Notes: a model not told the origin generated them from the letters alone. A stretch of 64,000 bases of DNA from Vibrio cincinnatiensis (GCF_022113815.1 NZ_SGOM01000002.1:186001-250000); one strand, 5' to 3'; numbered from the stretch's first letter, positions 39,284 to 48,333 are shown. A program made the numbers and translations.

Positions 39284-39375
39284 TGATGAGCTTCAATTTT
39301 TTTACTTTTATTCATTGTGTTTTGGTGTGATCGTTGTTGAAACCAAAACCGTTTACGACCAATAGAACGAGACAT
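39280..39375 (-). CDS. Possible 31-residue basic small protein
   Basis: MSRSIGRKRFWFQQRSHQ... is very basic (many Arg, Lys, His, Gln) and has AAGGA 7 nt before its ATG. It lies 235 bp downstream of the cspA-type gene on the same strand and overlaps the next small frame. No family is recognised; the ribosome binding site is the main support. Confidence 0.35.
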   Translation of the reverse strand: MSRSIGRKRFWFQQRSHQNTMNKSKKIEAHQ

Positions 39376-39569
39376 AAGCATCCTTAGCTTTTTAAGCATT
39401 TCAGAACAATAAAATAAACATTGTCCTAAAACAGTTAATAACAATAAATCTATTTATAATAATGCAACGAAGAAAATAAGGAACGTAACGACAAAAACAC
39501 AGTGGTAGATGTAAGAAATGTTTAATATTTTTATGGTGTGAGTATAAATAAAATTATATAAGTGAATAT

Positions 39570-39600
39570 GGATGTAAATAAAATTTCTTTATTTACATCC
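39570..39600 (-). terminator. AT-rich hairpin after the cspA-type gene
   Basis: A perfect 13-bp stem (GGATGTAAATAAA / TTTATTTACATCC) with a 5-nt loop begins 10 bp after the stop codon. No strong T-run follows, so termination may be partial and allow read-through to the small ORFs. Confidence 0.5.
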
Positions 39601-39610
39601 TAAAATACGA

Positions 39611-39823
39611 CTATAGAGCAACAACGTTCGCAGCTTGAAGGCCTTTCTGGCCTTGCTCTACATCAAAAGAAACTTTTTGACCTTCGGTCAATGTTTTAAA
39701 ACCTTCAGAAGCAATAGCACGGAAATGAACGAATACGTCAGCATTGCCATTATCTTGAGTTAAAAAGCCAAAGCCTTTCTCTTCGTTAAACCATTTTACT
39801 AAACCCGTAGCTTTATTAGACAT
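39611..39823 (-). CDS. cspA: CspA-family major cold-shock protein
   Basis: The 70-residue OB-fold RNA chaperone has [12 protein letters not shown] (RNP1) and DVFVHFRAI (RNP2) and ends [15 protein letters not shown] ([11 protein letters not shown]). It closely resembles Vibrio CspA ([19 protein letters not shown]). It unwinds mRNA structure at low temperature. An upstream AT-rich region of about 235 bp probably includes a long leader. It is more like CspA than the paralogue at 13490-13699, so the symbol is given here with some reserve. Confidence 0.88.
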   Translation of the reverse strand: MSNKATGLVKWFNEEKGFGFLTQDNGNADVFVHFRAIASEGFKTLTEGQKVSFDVEQGQKGLQAANVVAL

Positions 39824-40059
39824 AGATGTCCCTTAATTTAAAATTCATAAGATACCGCAAAAATGCGATGCACTGAGCGCTTGAATTATTGAATGTGACG
39901 ATGAAGCTAAGGAAACACTAAGGATTGCAACAATGACGAAGATATTCTGAGGGTTTTACTATACTTTATTTTTCATTAATAACTCTGAACAACAGAGCGA
40001 AGCCATTATCAATGAAAGAATCCACTATGTAAAGGACTATTTAAATAATTTACTTAACC

Positions 40060-41106
40060 TTATGGTTTTTCTTTTCCCTTATCATTTAAATCAATACTCA
40101 CCATTTCACTAAGCTGTTTTTGTTCGAGAAATGCTTGTGGAGAAATACCAAACGCTTTTTTAAACGCGGCAGTAAAATTGGATGGATGTAAATAACCCGC
40201 TTCGTAAGCCGCTTCAGTAATGCTCACTAAACCGCGCTCTAACTGCTGGCGAGCCAGTTGTAACCGCCGATGACGAATGTAGTGCGCCATCGTCATATTG
40301 AGGCGAGATTTAAATTTGCGCTGTAAGTTAGACACGCTCATAGCGTGCCGTTCAGCGAGTCTTTCTAAGCCGATCTCGTCATAGAGGTGCTGATCAATAT
40401 AATGCAGTAGATCGTTAATCACACATTCTGTGTGATTATCATGAACCCGAGGAGAATGCACATTCGACTCAGGACACTGCATAATCGCTTCCTGAATCAA
40501 ACTCCAACAGGTTGCTTCACGGGCTATATGTTGGCTAAGAGTGTGTGAATCTGATTTATTGATCAAATCCCCAACCTTTTGCCAACTATTGGACGACAAA
40601 GATAAATGGGTAAAGGCTTTATCTTGCTGAATAAAATGGTGAAGTGGGCAATCTTGTTCGGCAAATTTTTTCAGTTTATCCGGTGACAAAATAATATTGA
40701 GTTTGCGCACTTGCATGCCTTGATGTAAGCGCCGATGAAAAATACAAGGTTGCTGTAAGTTCACCATCAATGCTTGTGGCTGCGTTTTGGCACACAGCGT
40801 AAACTTGAGATCGTCATAGGCAAAACTCAGCTTTCCTTCAACTAAAAGAATAATGACCAAAGCTGGTGACCCCGTCGTCATAACATCACAATCCGTCAAT
40901 TCATGACAGCGCCCACCATGTAAAGCAAAACCACTCGGACTGGTGTACTCAATAAATCGCCCTCGCGCCATCACTGGCTGATGGGGGTATTGAGCCATAA
41001 TAACTTCATCCTGCTCTGTAATCACATGATGCGACAAGGTGATGGTTTGCCGTATTGCTTGATTGGCGGTTTGCGCGTTTTCCATAACGAATGTGCGATT
41101 TTGCAT
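40060..41106 (-). CDS. AraC-family transcriptional regulator (probable siderophore-uptake regulator)
   Basis: The protein has 348 residues. The N-terminal part (about 30-200) resembles the effector-binding cupin domain of AraC regulators. The C-terminal double helix-turn-helix (about 240-340) carries LERLAERHAMSVSNLQRKFKSRLNMTMAHYIRHRRLQLA and YEAGYLHPSNFTAAFKKAFGISPQAF. The open frame reaches 41217 inside the divergent receptor promoter. The ATG at 41106 (MQNRTFVME) leaves room for the Fur box and is chosen. AraC regulators next to TonB receptors typically bind an iron-siderophore and activate the receptor gene. Confidence 0.88.
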   Translation of the reverse strand: MQNRTFVMENAQTANQAIRQTITLSHHVITEQDEVIMAQYPHQPVMARGRFIEYTSPSGFALHGGRCHELTDCDVMTTGSPALVIILLVEGKLSFAYDDLKFTLCAKTQPQALMVNLQQPCIFHRRLHQGMQVRKLNIILSPDKLKKFAEQDCPLHHFIQQDKAFTHLSLSSNSWQKVGDLINKSDSHTLSQHIAREATCWSLIQEAIMQCPESNVHSPRVHDNHTECVINDLLHYIDQHLYDEIGLERLAERHAMSVSNLQRKFKSRLNMTMAHYIRHRRLQLARQQLERGLVSITEAAYEAGYLHPSNFTAAFKKAFGISPQAFLEQKQLSEMVSIDLNDKGKEKP

Positions 41107-41151
41107 AACGTATTCAACTTCTTTATCGGTTCCAGTCAATTTAACATATAT

Positions 41152-41170
41152 ACGAATCATTATCATTTGT
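41152..41170. promoter_or_regulatory. Fur box between the AraC regulator and the TonB receptor
   Basis: ACGAATCATTATCATTTGT fits the 19-bp Fur consensus (GATAATGATTATCATTATC) well in its core (AATCATTATCATT). It lies 22 bp before the receptor start, so iron should repress both divergent genes. Confidence 0.7.
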
Positions 41171-41192
41171 ATTTTTAAGGAATTGAATCCGT

Positions 41193-43172
41193 ATGGATAT
41201 TTGCAAGAAATCGGCATTATGGCTTGCGATCACGACAGCAATATCAAGCAATGTGCTAGCCCAGCAAGAAGCCTCCCTCGAACAAAATAATGTGGTTGTA
41301 TGGGGGACGAAGGTATCAAGTAGCTCAGAATCGCTGACCACAGACGACCTATCACTCAAACAAGCCGATCATATGTCAGATTTGCTACGTGATATTCCAG
41401 GTGTCGATGTCGGTGGAACACACTCGGTGAACCAACGCATCAACATTCGCGGCTTTGGAGAAACAGCTTTGGATATTCGTCTGGATGGCGCTTCACAGCA
41501 CGCCAATATGTTCCACCACATCGGCAACTTAACTTTGAACCCTGATATTTTAAAATCGGCCAATATTCAGGTGGGCAATAATTCCGTTACCCAAAACGGG
41601 CTTGGCGGCGCAGTGTATTTTGAAACGAAAGATGCCAAAGATTTGCTCGTCGGTAGTGAACAATTCGGTGCTCGTATTTTTGGAGGATATTCCTCCAACG
41701 ATAGTCAACAAGGTTCATTAGCCGTATATGGTCAATTTAATGATACCGTTGATATTATGGTATACGGGCAAGGCATCTCACGTGGAGATTTTGAGGATGG
41801 AGCAGGTGACAAAACTTTTGGGGTAGAAGGTGATACTTATAACGTCCTCACGAAAATCGGTTTTGAACCTGCCGCAGGTCACCGTTTCCAATTAGCTTAT
41901 GACATGTATCGAGATAAAGGCGATTACAGCCCGCGCCCTGATATGGCGGGCAGTGCAAACGAAGGGTTGAGCCAAGATCGCTTAATTCCGACCCATTATG
42001 ACCGCGATACTATTACCGGTTCATATGAACTGAAGAAAGAACGACATCGCGGGAAAGTAACCCTATACAGCAGCCAAACAGAAATTGAACGTGATGAAAG
42101 TGTGATGGCTGGCGCTTGGCCAAGCAACCGTGTATCACGCAATACGGCTACAAACCGCAATCTTGGTGTCAACGCACGGTTCCAATCAGACTACGAATTC
42201 ACTGAACTACGCAACCAAATCACTTATGGTGTGGACTACGTCGATCAAACCAGTAAAGCCAGCTATGGCAACGACGCCTTTATGAAAGAGTCTGCGATTT
42301 CCACAGCCGTATTTGCAGAAAATAAACTCTATGTCACCGACGATTGGTCTCTCACTGCTGGCCTGCGTTTTGACGACTTCCAACGTAAAGCTATGACGGG
42401 TCGCAAAGACTTTGATAAGGTCACTTGGTCAATGGGTACCGAGTGGGATGTCAACCATGATTGGACATTATTTGCAAATGCCCGCTCCCTATTTAAAGGG
42501 CCGGAGCTACTAGAAACCTTTGTTCGCTACCAAGATATCACTTACCTAGCCGATAATATCAAAGCAGAAACGGGCCTAAACACTCAAGGAGGTGTGCGCT
42601 TTAATAAGAACTTTGGTGATCACTTTGTTGGCGCAAACTTCACTCTATTTAAAACCAAACTTAATGATCATATCCGTACCGACAATAGTTATCTGATCAG
42701 CAATGTCGGAGATATGGAAGTCAAAGGTTTTGAGCTAAGTACCACCTACACCTACCAAGCAGCGAGTGCCAAATTTTCCTACTCACGCTCAGAAGCCAAT
42801 GATGTCACCAATGGTGGCCCAATGCTCAACTCCGTTGGAACCAGTGCCGATATGGGTGACAGTCTTGCGCTCACACTGGGCTATCAAGCCGATTCAATTG
42901 ATACCCTATTCGGCTGGACCTCAATCGTTGTTTTGGATGAAGATAACGTGGTCGAAGGTACAGAGAAAAAAGAAGGCTATGATGTACATAACCTCTATGC
43001 ACAATGGACACCATACGCGCTACCAAATTTAGTACTGACTTTCGGTATCGACAACGTATTTGATGAGCTTTATACCTCTCACGCATCACGCCTTGGTGTC
43101 GCACGAGGCTTCACATTAGATGATAAAGAGCCAGGGCGTAGCTATAAGCTGTCTGCGGCTTATCAATTCTAA
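41193..43172 (+). CDS. TonB-dependent outer-membrane receptor (iron or haem uptake type)
   Basis: The 659-residue outer-membrane protein has a signal peptide (SALWLAITTAISSNVLAQ), a TonB box (NNVVVWGT), a plug domain (LSDLLRDIPGVDV-like MSDLLRDIPGVDV, INIRGFG, LDGASQH, GLGGAVYFETKDA) and a 22-strand barrel ending in the terminal Phe motif (SYKLSAAYQF). AAGGA precedes the ATG. A Fur box upstream and a divergent AraC regulator point to a ferric-siderophore or haem substrate. Which one cannot be read from sequence. Confidence 0.92.
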   Translation: MDICKKSALWLAITTAISSNVLAQQEASLEQNNVVVWGTKVSSSSESLTTDDLSLKQADHMSDLLRDIPGVDVGGTHSVNQRINIRGFGETALDIRLDGASQHANMFHHIGNLTLNPDILKSANIQVGNNSVTQNGLGGAVYFETKDAKDLLVGSEQFGARIFGGYSSNDSQQGSLAVYGQFNDTVDIMVYGQGISRGDFEDGAGDKTFGVEGDTYNVLTKIGFEPAAGHRFQLAYDMYRDKGDYSPRPDMAGSANEGLSQDRLIPTHYDRDTITGSYELKKERHRGKVTLYSSQTEIERDESVMAGAWPSNRVSRNTATNRNLGVNARFQSDYEFTELRNQITYGVDYVDQTSKASYGNDAFMKESAISTAVFAENKLYVTDDWSLTAGLRFDDFQRKAMTGRKDFDKVTWSMGTEWDVNHDWTLFANARSLFKGPELLETFVRYQDITYLADNIKAETGLNTQGGVRFNKNFGDHFVGANFTLFKTKLNDHIRTDNSYLISNVGDMEVKGFELSTTYTYQAASAKFSYSRSEANDVTNGGPMLNSVGTSADMGDSLALTLGYQADSIDTLFGWTSIVVLDEDNVVEGTEKKEGYDVHNLYAQWTPYALPNLVLTFGIDNVFDELYTSHASRLGVARGFTLDDKEPGRSYKLSAAYQF

Positions 43173-43184
43173 TCATTTCGTCAC

Positions 43185-43215
43185 AAAGCCCGCATGATGC
43201 GGGGATGCGGGCTTT
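43185..43215 (+). terminator. Terminator of the TonB receptor gene
   Basis: An 11-bp stem (AAAGCCCGCAT / ATGCGGGCTTT) with a 9-nt loop is followed by TT, 12 bp after the stop codon. Confidence 0.8.
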
Positions 43216-43246
43216 TTACTCTGTCGATGAAACAATGTCTATCAAT

Positions 43247-43348
43247 CAAAAAAACCGCTTTGATGCGGTCACGCACTCGACCATCACGAGTTGAATCGTG
43301 CATCTCTTCGAGTTGTTGTTTCTGTTGAGGAGTCAGTATTATTTTCAT
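43247..43348 (-). pseudogene. Remnant of an IS630-family transposase N-terminus
   Basis: The minus-strand peptide MKIILTPQQKQQLE followed by EMHDSTRDGRVRDRIKAVFL matches the helix-turn-helix start of IS630-type transposases. Similarity stops after about 34 residues, where the frame runs into the receptor terminator. No DDE catalytic domain is present. It is a decayed fragment, not an active element. Confidence 0.6.
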
Positions 43349-43441
43349 GGTGCGTAGCATGATCCTGATTTTATGAGAAATCAAGCATCTTCAATGATCA
43401 CGGGTATATATACTTTATTTTCAGAGCACTACAAACTCAAA

Positions 43442-43470
43442 CACCCCCAAGTTTGACGACTATGGAGGCG
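43442..43470 (-). terminator. Probable terminator of the YdcF-type gene
   Basis: CACCCCC (43442-43448) pairs with GGAGGCG (43464-43470), allowing G-U pairs, 16 bp after the minus-strand stop, followed by TTTGAGTTTG on that strand. A T6 run also follows on the plus strand, so it may work both ways. Confidence 0.5.
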
Positions 43471-43485
43471 TTTTTTATTGGAACA

Positions 43486-44580
43486 TTAACGAGATTCTAG
43501 CGGATAAGAGCGATAGCTCCACATACCATAGGTTCTTAATGCATCTCGGTAAATGCCCAGAACCTCGCCATCATCGGCTTTTTTGAGGTCAGCTAATGGT
43601 TTATCTGGATAACCAACCGTATCGAAGGTAATGCCACGCGGACCAGTTTGCCAGCTCGCAATTTCGAATAAAGTTTGACCTCGACGCACATGGCTAGCAG
43701 AGCTAATGATCGTGGCATGTTCTATATTATGCCGAGCTAAAGCGTAACTACTGAATAAAGCATTATCGACGGTGCTCGTTGCATAGTTTTCTTCGATGAT
43801 ACGATCAGCACTGACACCTTTAGCCAGCAGCCAGTCAGCCATCAACTTCCCTTCTGTTTTATGATTTTTAGGTACACCACCCGTTAAGATGATCACCGCT
43901 TTAGGGTCGGATTTTGCCATCGCTAAGGTGGTTTCTAAACGTTGCACAAGAATGTCATGCATTGAACCATCGGGATTAAGAGCATAACCAAGCGTCACAA
44001 TCGCGTTATTGCCAGATTTAGGCTTGTCAGCCTTATCTTTTAATGGCGTGGTCAGTATTCGATCTACCGCTGCAAATATCTTCTTCAGATCCGCTTCTCG
44101 CCCTTGATTCAGTTTGGCTAATGCTTGCATATGTTCACTAGCACTGGCTTCATTTCCTTTAAATCTTTGCCATACAGCTAAGTAAGAATGCAGATCAACA
44201 TCATCAGGAGCAACGGCGAGAGCTTGTTCGAACAGTTCAATCGCACGATCCACATTTTTATTGTAAATCTGTGCATTGGCAGCAGAGATCAATAAATCCG
44301 TACGGTAGGGCTCCAATTGGTAAGCTTCCAATAAGCGATCGGTCACCATTTCCATATTACTTGGCATTTTGGCAGTAAATCCCGCATGGGATATACGCGA
44401 TGGAGATTTAAATGCCGTAACCGCGTCCGCTAAAAGCTGATCAACCACCTGACGCTTAGTGACAAATTGCGAGCATTCAATATTTGAATGTATAGTTGAT
44501 TGAGTTTCAGCCAGCGAATAAGATGATGTCGAAAGTGCGATCAAACCACCTAAAAGAATGGTAATCATATTTTTTTTCAT
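43486..44580 (-). CDS. YdcF/ElyC/SanA-family envelope protein with TPR region
   Basis: The 364-residue protein has a signal peptide (MITILLGGLIALSTSSYSLA), a TPR-like segment (about 85-160: NVDRAIELFEQALAVAPDDVDLHSYLAVW) and a C-terminal DUF218 domain (about 190-350: NAIVTLGYALNPDGS, VIILTGGVPKNHKTEGKLMADWLLAKGV, ENYATSTVDNALFS, ATIISSASHVRRGQ). The family includes ElyC and SanA, which affect envelope integrity; the enzymatic activity is not settled. It is probably periplasmic. The TPR addition is unusual in the family. The regulator at 44817 is divergent. Confidence 0.85.
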   Translation of the reverse strand: MKKNMITILLGGLIALSTSSYSLAETQSTIHSNIECSQFVTKRQVVDQLLADAVTAFKSPSRISHAGFTAKMPSNMEMVTDRLLEAYQLEPYRTDLLISAANAQIYNKNVDRAIELFEQALAVAPDDVDLHSYLAVWQRFKGNEASASEHMQALAKLNQGREADLKKIFAAVDRILTTPLKDKADKPKSGNNAIVTLGYALNPDGSMHDILVQRLETTLAMAKSDPKAVIILTGGVPKNHKTEGKLMADWLLAKGVSADRIIEENYATSTVDNALFSSYALARHNIEHATIISSASHVRRGQTLFEIASWQTGPRGITFDTVGYPDKPLADLKKADDGEVLGIYRDALRTYGMWSYRSYPLESR

Positions 44581-44816
44581 AAGTTATTTCCCATATAGCG
44601 CAACAAATCAGTAATTTTTCATGGTAAATTTACTTTGCGAAAAAGATGTGAAACAACTCTCAAAGCATGGTGTTAAAAATGAAATTATTAATAATTATGT
44701 GATTATAATCCAATAATTCTCTTGATAAACGCCTATCTATTTCGATATAAAAATTAAGATTCTCTACTGCTCAATCACATGGCTCAACCTCTCTCTTCAC
44801 TCCAAACTCAATACTT

Positions 44817-45683
44817 ATGGTGATTTCTTGCTGTAAGGAGGTATCCCTGATAACGGGAAAAGATGATAATCAGGAGCAAACCTCTGCGTATTGGTCGGTG
44901 TTATCTATGGATTTACAAATTGGCTTCAATGAAATTGAGACTGATGCACTAGAAAATAACAGCATGGAGGCCGTTTGGACTTACTATAATCGTCAAGATA
45001 ATCATCACTATATCGTTCCAGACGGTCGCACAGACATTATTTTTACATTCCATGTGCACACGAATGGAGCGATCAGCAATATTATTCCGTTAATCTCGCC
45101 CCCCTTTACTCAGGCTCACTGTATAAAGGCTGGAGCACATCAGGGTTTTATTGGATTTCGATTAAAAGCTGGGGCTGCCAGTCCCTTCCTGAAATGTCCC
45201 CTCGCTCAAATATCGGGTAGCCTTCAATATGGTCAGCATGCCGTCGCCCAGATACCTTGGCTCAAACAGGTGGGTAGCAGTAAGAGGAATATGGCTCAGT
45301 TAATCAGCACTATTAACCCACATATTTGTACCAATCCACGACCAGCAGCAGCCTCTTCAATCATTGCAGATATACTCAGTTTAATGCACGAAGGTCAAGG
45401 TGGTTTGCCAATCAAGCATATTGCGCAGCAGATAAAACTCTCTGAGCGAACGCTTAATAGAAAGTTTATCGGTGCAATAGGGCTCCCCCCCAAGCAATAT
45501 TCATCCATCATTAGGCTAAGGCGAGCCATTAAATGCTTAACGAACCCCGATTACGCGATTTCGTCTATAGCGATAGATTGTGGCTTTGCCGATCAAGCCC
45601 ACATGACCAGAGAAATCAAACTCTACATGGGGCAGACCCCTACTCGACTAAAAACTAGATTAGAGACTGAAATACTCCTCTAG
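44817..45683 (+). CDS. AraC-family transcriptional regulator
   Basis: The protein has up to 288 residues. The N-terminal region (YYNRQDNHHYIVPDGRTDIIFTF) resembles the DUF6597 sensor part of AraC-like regulators. The C-terminal helix-turn-helix region (about 195-285) shows IKHIAQQIKLSERTLNRKFIGAIGLPPKQYSSIIRLRRA and IAIDCGFADQAHMTREIKLYMGQTP. The start is unclear: the ATG at 44817 has no Shine-Dalgarno, while a perfect AAGGAGG within the frame precedes an in-frame CTG at 44847. The Met at 44907 is another option. It lies 128 bp before a methyltransferase gene in the same direction. Confidence 0.85.
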   Translation: MVISCCKEVSLITGKDDNQEQTSAYWSVLSMDLQIGFNEIETDALENNSMEAVWTYYNRQDNHHYIVPDGRTDIIFTFHVHTNGAISNIIPLISPPFTQAHCIKAGAHQGFIGFRLKAGAASPFLKCPLAQISGSLQYGQHAVAQIPWLKQVGSSKRNMAQLISTINPHICTNPRPAAASSIIADILSLMHEGQGGLPIKHIAQQIKLSERTLNRKFIGAIGLPPKQYSSIIRLRRAIKCLTNPDYAISSIAIDCGFADQAHMTREIKLYMGQTPTRLKTRLETEILL

Positions 45684-45811
45684 CCATAAACGTCACCAAT
45701 GTTATCCCCGTTAAGTACCCGAAAAATTGGCAACCTTGTCCGATTTATTCAATACCGCTTCCCTGCATTCTTCTAGCATACACAAAAACCACCAATACAA
45801 GGGTTAGCGAG

Positions 45812-46645
45812 ATGTTTAAAGAATTAGAGCAAATACATAAGAAACCAGAGATCTATTCGGTTTATACCACTGACACCTTATGGACAGAGCCCCACCTTGC
45901 CAAACAGATGCTACAAGCCCATCTCAGTCAGGCAACACCAATGGCATCACGTCCTGCAATAGCAATAGAAAGAGTGGTTGCATGGCTAGATATCAAGTTG
46001 GATCTACGAGGGAAATCAATCTGTGACCTCGGATGTGGTCCGGGATTATATGCGGAAAAATTTGCTCAGAGAGGCGCTAAGGTTCATGGTTTGGATTTCT
46101 CTACCAGCTCGATTCAATACGCCAAAAGCTCTGCGGCTAAACATCAATTGGCTATCACCTATCAAGTAGCCAACTATCTTGAGACTTCGTTACCAGCAGA
46201 GCAAGAGTTAGTCACATTGATCTATTGTGACTTATGTACCCTCTCACCAAGCCAGCGGCAAAAGCTTTATAACCAAGTACAACAGTGCTTAAAGCCCAAT
46301 GGGCTATTTGTGTTCGACGTTTTTTCCATTGATGCCTTTCATCTCTTTACTGAACATCATTCTTTTGCTCCAAACTATATGCAACCATTCTGGTCGGATA
46401 GCCCATACTATGCATTTCATAATGCCTTTCGTTATGAAGCTGAGCATGTCTCGCTTGATCATTACACGATTATAGAAGCGATCCGTACTTGGCATATCTA
46501 CAATTGGATACAGTATTTTACTCCGGAGAGCCTGACAGCCGAGCTGACTGCTCATGGCTTTGAGGTTATTGAAATCGTTAATGGGTTTGATACTGAAGCA
46601 TCGAGTGGGGACTCATTTGGGGTTATCGCAAGGGTAAACTCATAG
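45812..46645 (+). CDS. Class I SAM-dependent methyltransferase
   Basis: The 277-residue Rossmann-fold enzyme has motif I DLGCGPGLYAEKFAQRG, the acidic residue ending strand 2 (VHGLDFS) and the post-motif CDLCTLSPSQRQKLYNQV. The C-terminal half is rich in aromatic residues, which suggests a small-molecule substrate. The ATG follows GGGTTAGCGAG. The AraC regulator upstream may control it. The substrate is unknown; the family has many small-molecule members. Confidence 0.88.
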   Translation: MFKELEQIHKKPEIYSVYTTDTLWTEPHLAKQMLQAHLSQATPMASRPAIAIERVVAWLDIKLDLRGKSICDLGCGPGLYAEKFAQRGAKVHGLDFSTSSIQYAKSSAAKHQLAITYQVANYLETSLPAEQELVTLIYCDLCTLSPSQRQKLYNQVQQCLKPNGLFVFDVFSIDAFHLFTEHHSFAPNYMQPFWSDSPYYAFHNAFRYEAEHVSLDHYTIIEAIRTWHIYNWIQYFTPESLTAELTAHGFEVIEIVNGFDTEASSGDSFGVIARVNS

Positions 46646-46735
46646 TCGTCAGATTATCTTCCAGCAGAGTGCAGAATTGCGCACTCTCTCATCTCACTAT
46701 AAGTAATGTTCAGGGCTTGGTTTACTGTGGCGTAA

Positions 46736-46951
46736 TCACATTCGCTTGAGTGGTTTCACCACACTATCCAGACCCTCGATTTTTAAGGCTAAGCATAATT
46801 TCAGCAAGTCCCCTAACTCTCCTGACGGCCAGCCTTTTTTATCGAACCACAGTAAATACTCTTCCGGCAGATCAATCAGTGCTCGCCCCGCATACTTCCC
46901 AAATGGCATTGGCATACGAGCCAGTTTAATCAAGTTTTCTTTCTCTAACAT
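46736..46951 (-). CDS. DUF3820 family protein
   Basis: The 71-residue cytosolic protein begins MLEKENLIKLARMPMPFGKYAGRALIDLPEEYLLWFDKKGWP, a typical DUF3820 stretch (MPFGKYKG, LPEDYLLWF). The family has no established function. The open frame extends to 47017, but the conserved part starts at the ATG at 46951. Its ribosome binding site is weak. A terminator separates it from purA upstream, so it is probably transcribed on its own. Confidence 0.78.
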   Translation of the reverse strand: MLEKENLIKLARMPMPFGKYAGRALIDLPEEYLLWFDKKGWPSGELGDLLKLCLALKIEGLDSVVKPLKRM

Positions 46952-46999
46952 GGTCAGTTCTACGTGGTGCGTGCAATAAGAAGCACTAGCATACAAAAA

Positions 47000-47031
47000 G
47001 TCTCCCAAACACAGCAAGTGTTATGGGAGAC
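47000..47031 (-). terminator. Terminator of the adenylosuccinate synthetase gene
   Basis: GTCTCCCA with AACAC pairs with GTGTT and TGGGAGAC (one bulged A), followed on the minus strand by TTTTTG, 40 bp after the purA stop. Confidence 0.75.
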
Positions 47032-47070
47032 GTCAGATCAACCACCCGCCATCTTTAGCGGCAACACAGA

Positions 47071-48333
47071 TTATTCACCACGCAGAATCATCTGTTCACG
47101 CTCAGGACCAACGGAAATCATGGAGACAGGAACGCCAAGCAGTTCTTCAATGCGTTGTACGTATTTTTGCGCAGCCATAGGTAAACTCTCAAATGTACGG
47201 CAACCGGTAATGTCTTCTTGCCAACTTTCCATCTGCTCATAAATGGGCGCTAACTCTGCGGTTTGTGGCCAAATTGGGTTTTCACTGTGATCACCTTTAT
47301 AACCGACACAAATTTTCAGATCGGCTAACCCAGTTAAACAGTCAATTTTGGTCAATGCCACTTCGGTCGCTGCTTGCAACTCCACGCCGTTACGAGTAGC
47401 CACGGCATCGAAATAACCCATATCACGCGGGCGACCGGTTGTTGCGCCAAATTCATTGGCCTTTTCACGAAAGGCGTCTTGCTCTTCCATTGCGGTGATC
47501 AAGGTGCCGGTACCCACAGATGAGCTGAATGCTTTGGCGACCGCAACCACACGTTCAGGACGCAATGCAGGTAAACCACCGCCAAGCCCCGCATAAGCGG
47601 AAGTCACATTAGAAGAGGTGGTCCAAGGATATTCTCCATAGACTAAATCGCGTCCTGCCCCTAATTGTGCTTCAAACAGTAAATGCCCATCTTGTGCTTG
47701 AATCGCTTTAAGAGGAACGGTGACGTTGCAAACGGCATCTAACCAAGGTTTTGCTACTTCCAGTAGCCACTGGGTCATCTCTGCGGCACTTTGGCTAAAT
47801 TCAAAACTGGGATAGAGGGCTTTAAGCTGGGGTAATTTCCAGTCTAACCAAAATTGAATACGCTCTTGTAAAACGTCCGGTTGTTTTAGCCAACCGACTA
47901 AAATACCTTTCTTCATCACTCGGTCACCGTAAGCCGGTGCAATACCTTGGCGAGTTGAGCCATAAGCGCGATCGGCTAATCGAGCTTCTTCCAATGAATC
48001 TTCTAATGCATGTAGAGGCAAACACAGTGTTGCACGATCAGAAATAGCCAAACGCAATGGCACACCAGACTGCTCAACTTCTGCCATTTCTTGAGATAAG
48101 AGTTCTGGGCTAATCACCATACCAGGACCCAGTACCGCTAAGCAATTTGGGTTAAATACGCCGCTCGGTAGTTGGTGCAATTTAAACGTGCCAAATTCAT
48201 TCACTACGGTGTGACCGGCGTTATTTCCGCCTTGAAAGCGAACACTGGCTGAGGCTTGATCCGCTAAATAATCGACAATCCGACCTTTACCTTCATCACC
48301 CCAGTTCGCACCAACCACAACAATAGACGCCAT
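47071..48333 (-). CDS. purA: Adenylosuccinate synthetase paralogue
   Basis: The 420-residue GTP-dependent enzyme should join IMP and aspartate to adenylosuccinate, the first committed step to AMP. GANWGDEGKGRIVD (catalytic Asp kept), QGGNNAGHTVV (catalytic His), GATTGRPRDMGYFD and KIDCLTGL are visible. The usual GTTG(K/R)GIGPAYED loop is instead GSTRQGIAPAYGD, and the enzyme is slightly short (E. coli 432). Vibrio carry their housekeeping purA on chromosome I, so this is probably the second, more divergent copy. It is divergent from a LysR regulator that may control it. Confidence 0.88.
   Translation of the reverse strand: MASIVVVGANWGDEGKGRIVDYLADQASASVRFQGGNNAGHTVVNEFGTFKLHQLPSGVFNPNCLAVLGPGMVISPELLSQEMAEVEQSGVPLRLAISDRATLCLPLHALEDSLEEARLADRAYGSTRQGIAPAYGDRVMKKGILVGWLKQPDVLQERIQFWLDWKLPQLKALYPSFEFSQSAAEMTQWLLEVAKPWLDAVCNVTVPLKAIQAQDGHLLFEAQLGAGRDLVYGEYPWTTSSNVTSAYAGLGGGLPALRPERVVAVAKAFSSSVGTGTLITAMEEQDAFREKANEFGATTGRPRDMGYFDAVATRNGVELQAATEVALTKIDCLTGLADLKICVGYKGDHSENPIWPQTAELAPIYEQMESWQEDITGCRTFESLPMAAQKYVQRIEELLGVPVSMISVGPEREQMILRGE

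Noticed and set aside
43181..43384. Intact 67-residue gene downstream of the TonB receptor
   Set aside because: Its first part is an IS630 transposase fragment, and the last part is the antisense of the receptor terminator.
47071..48333. PurZ (2-aminoadenylosuccinate synthetase) of Z-genome phages
   Set aside because: The catalytic Asp in GDEGKG, which is replaced in PurZ, is kept here, and there are no phage genes nearby.
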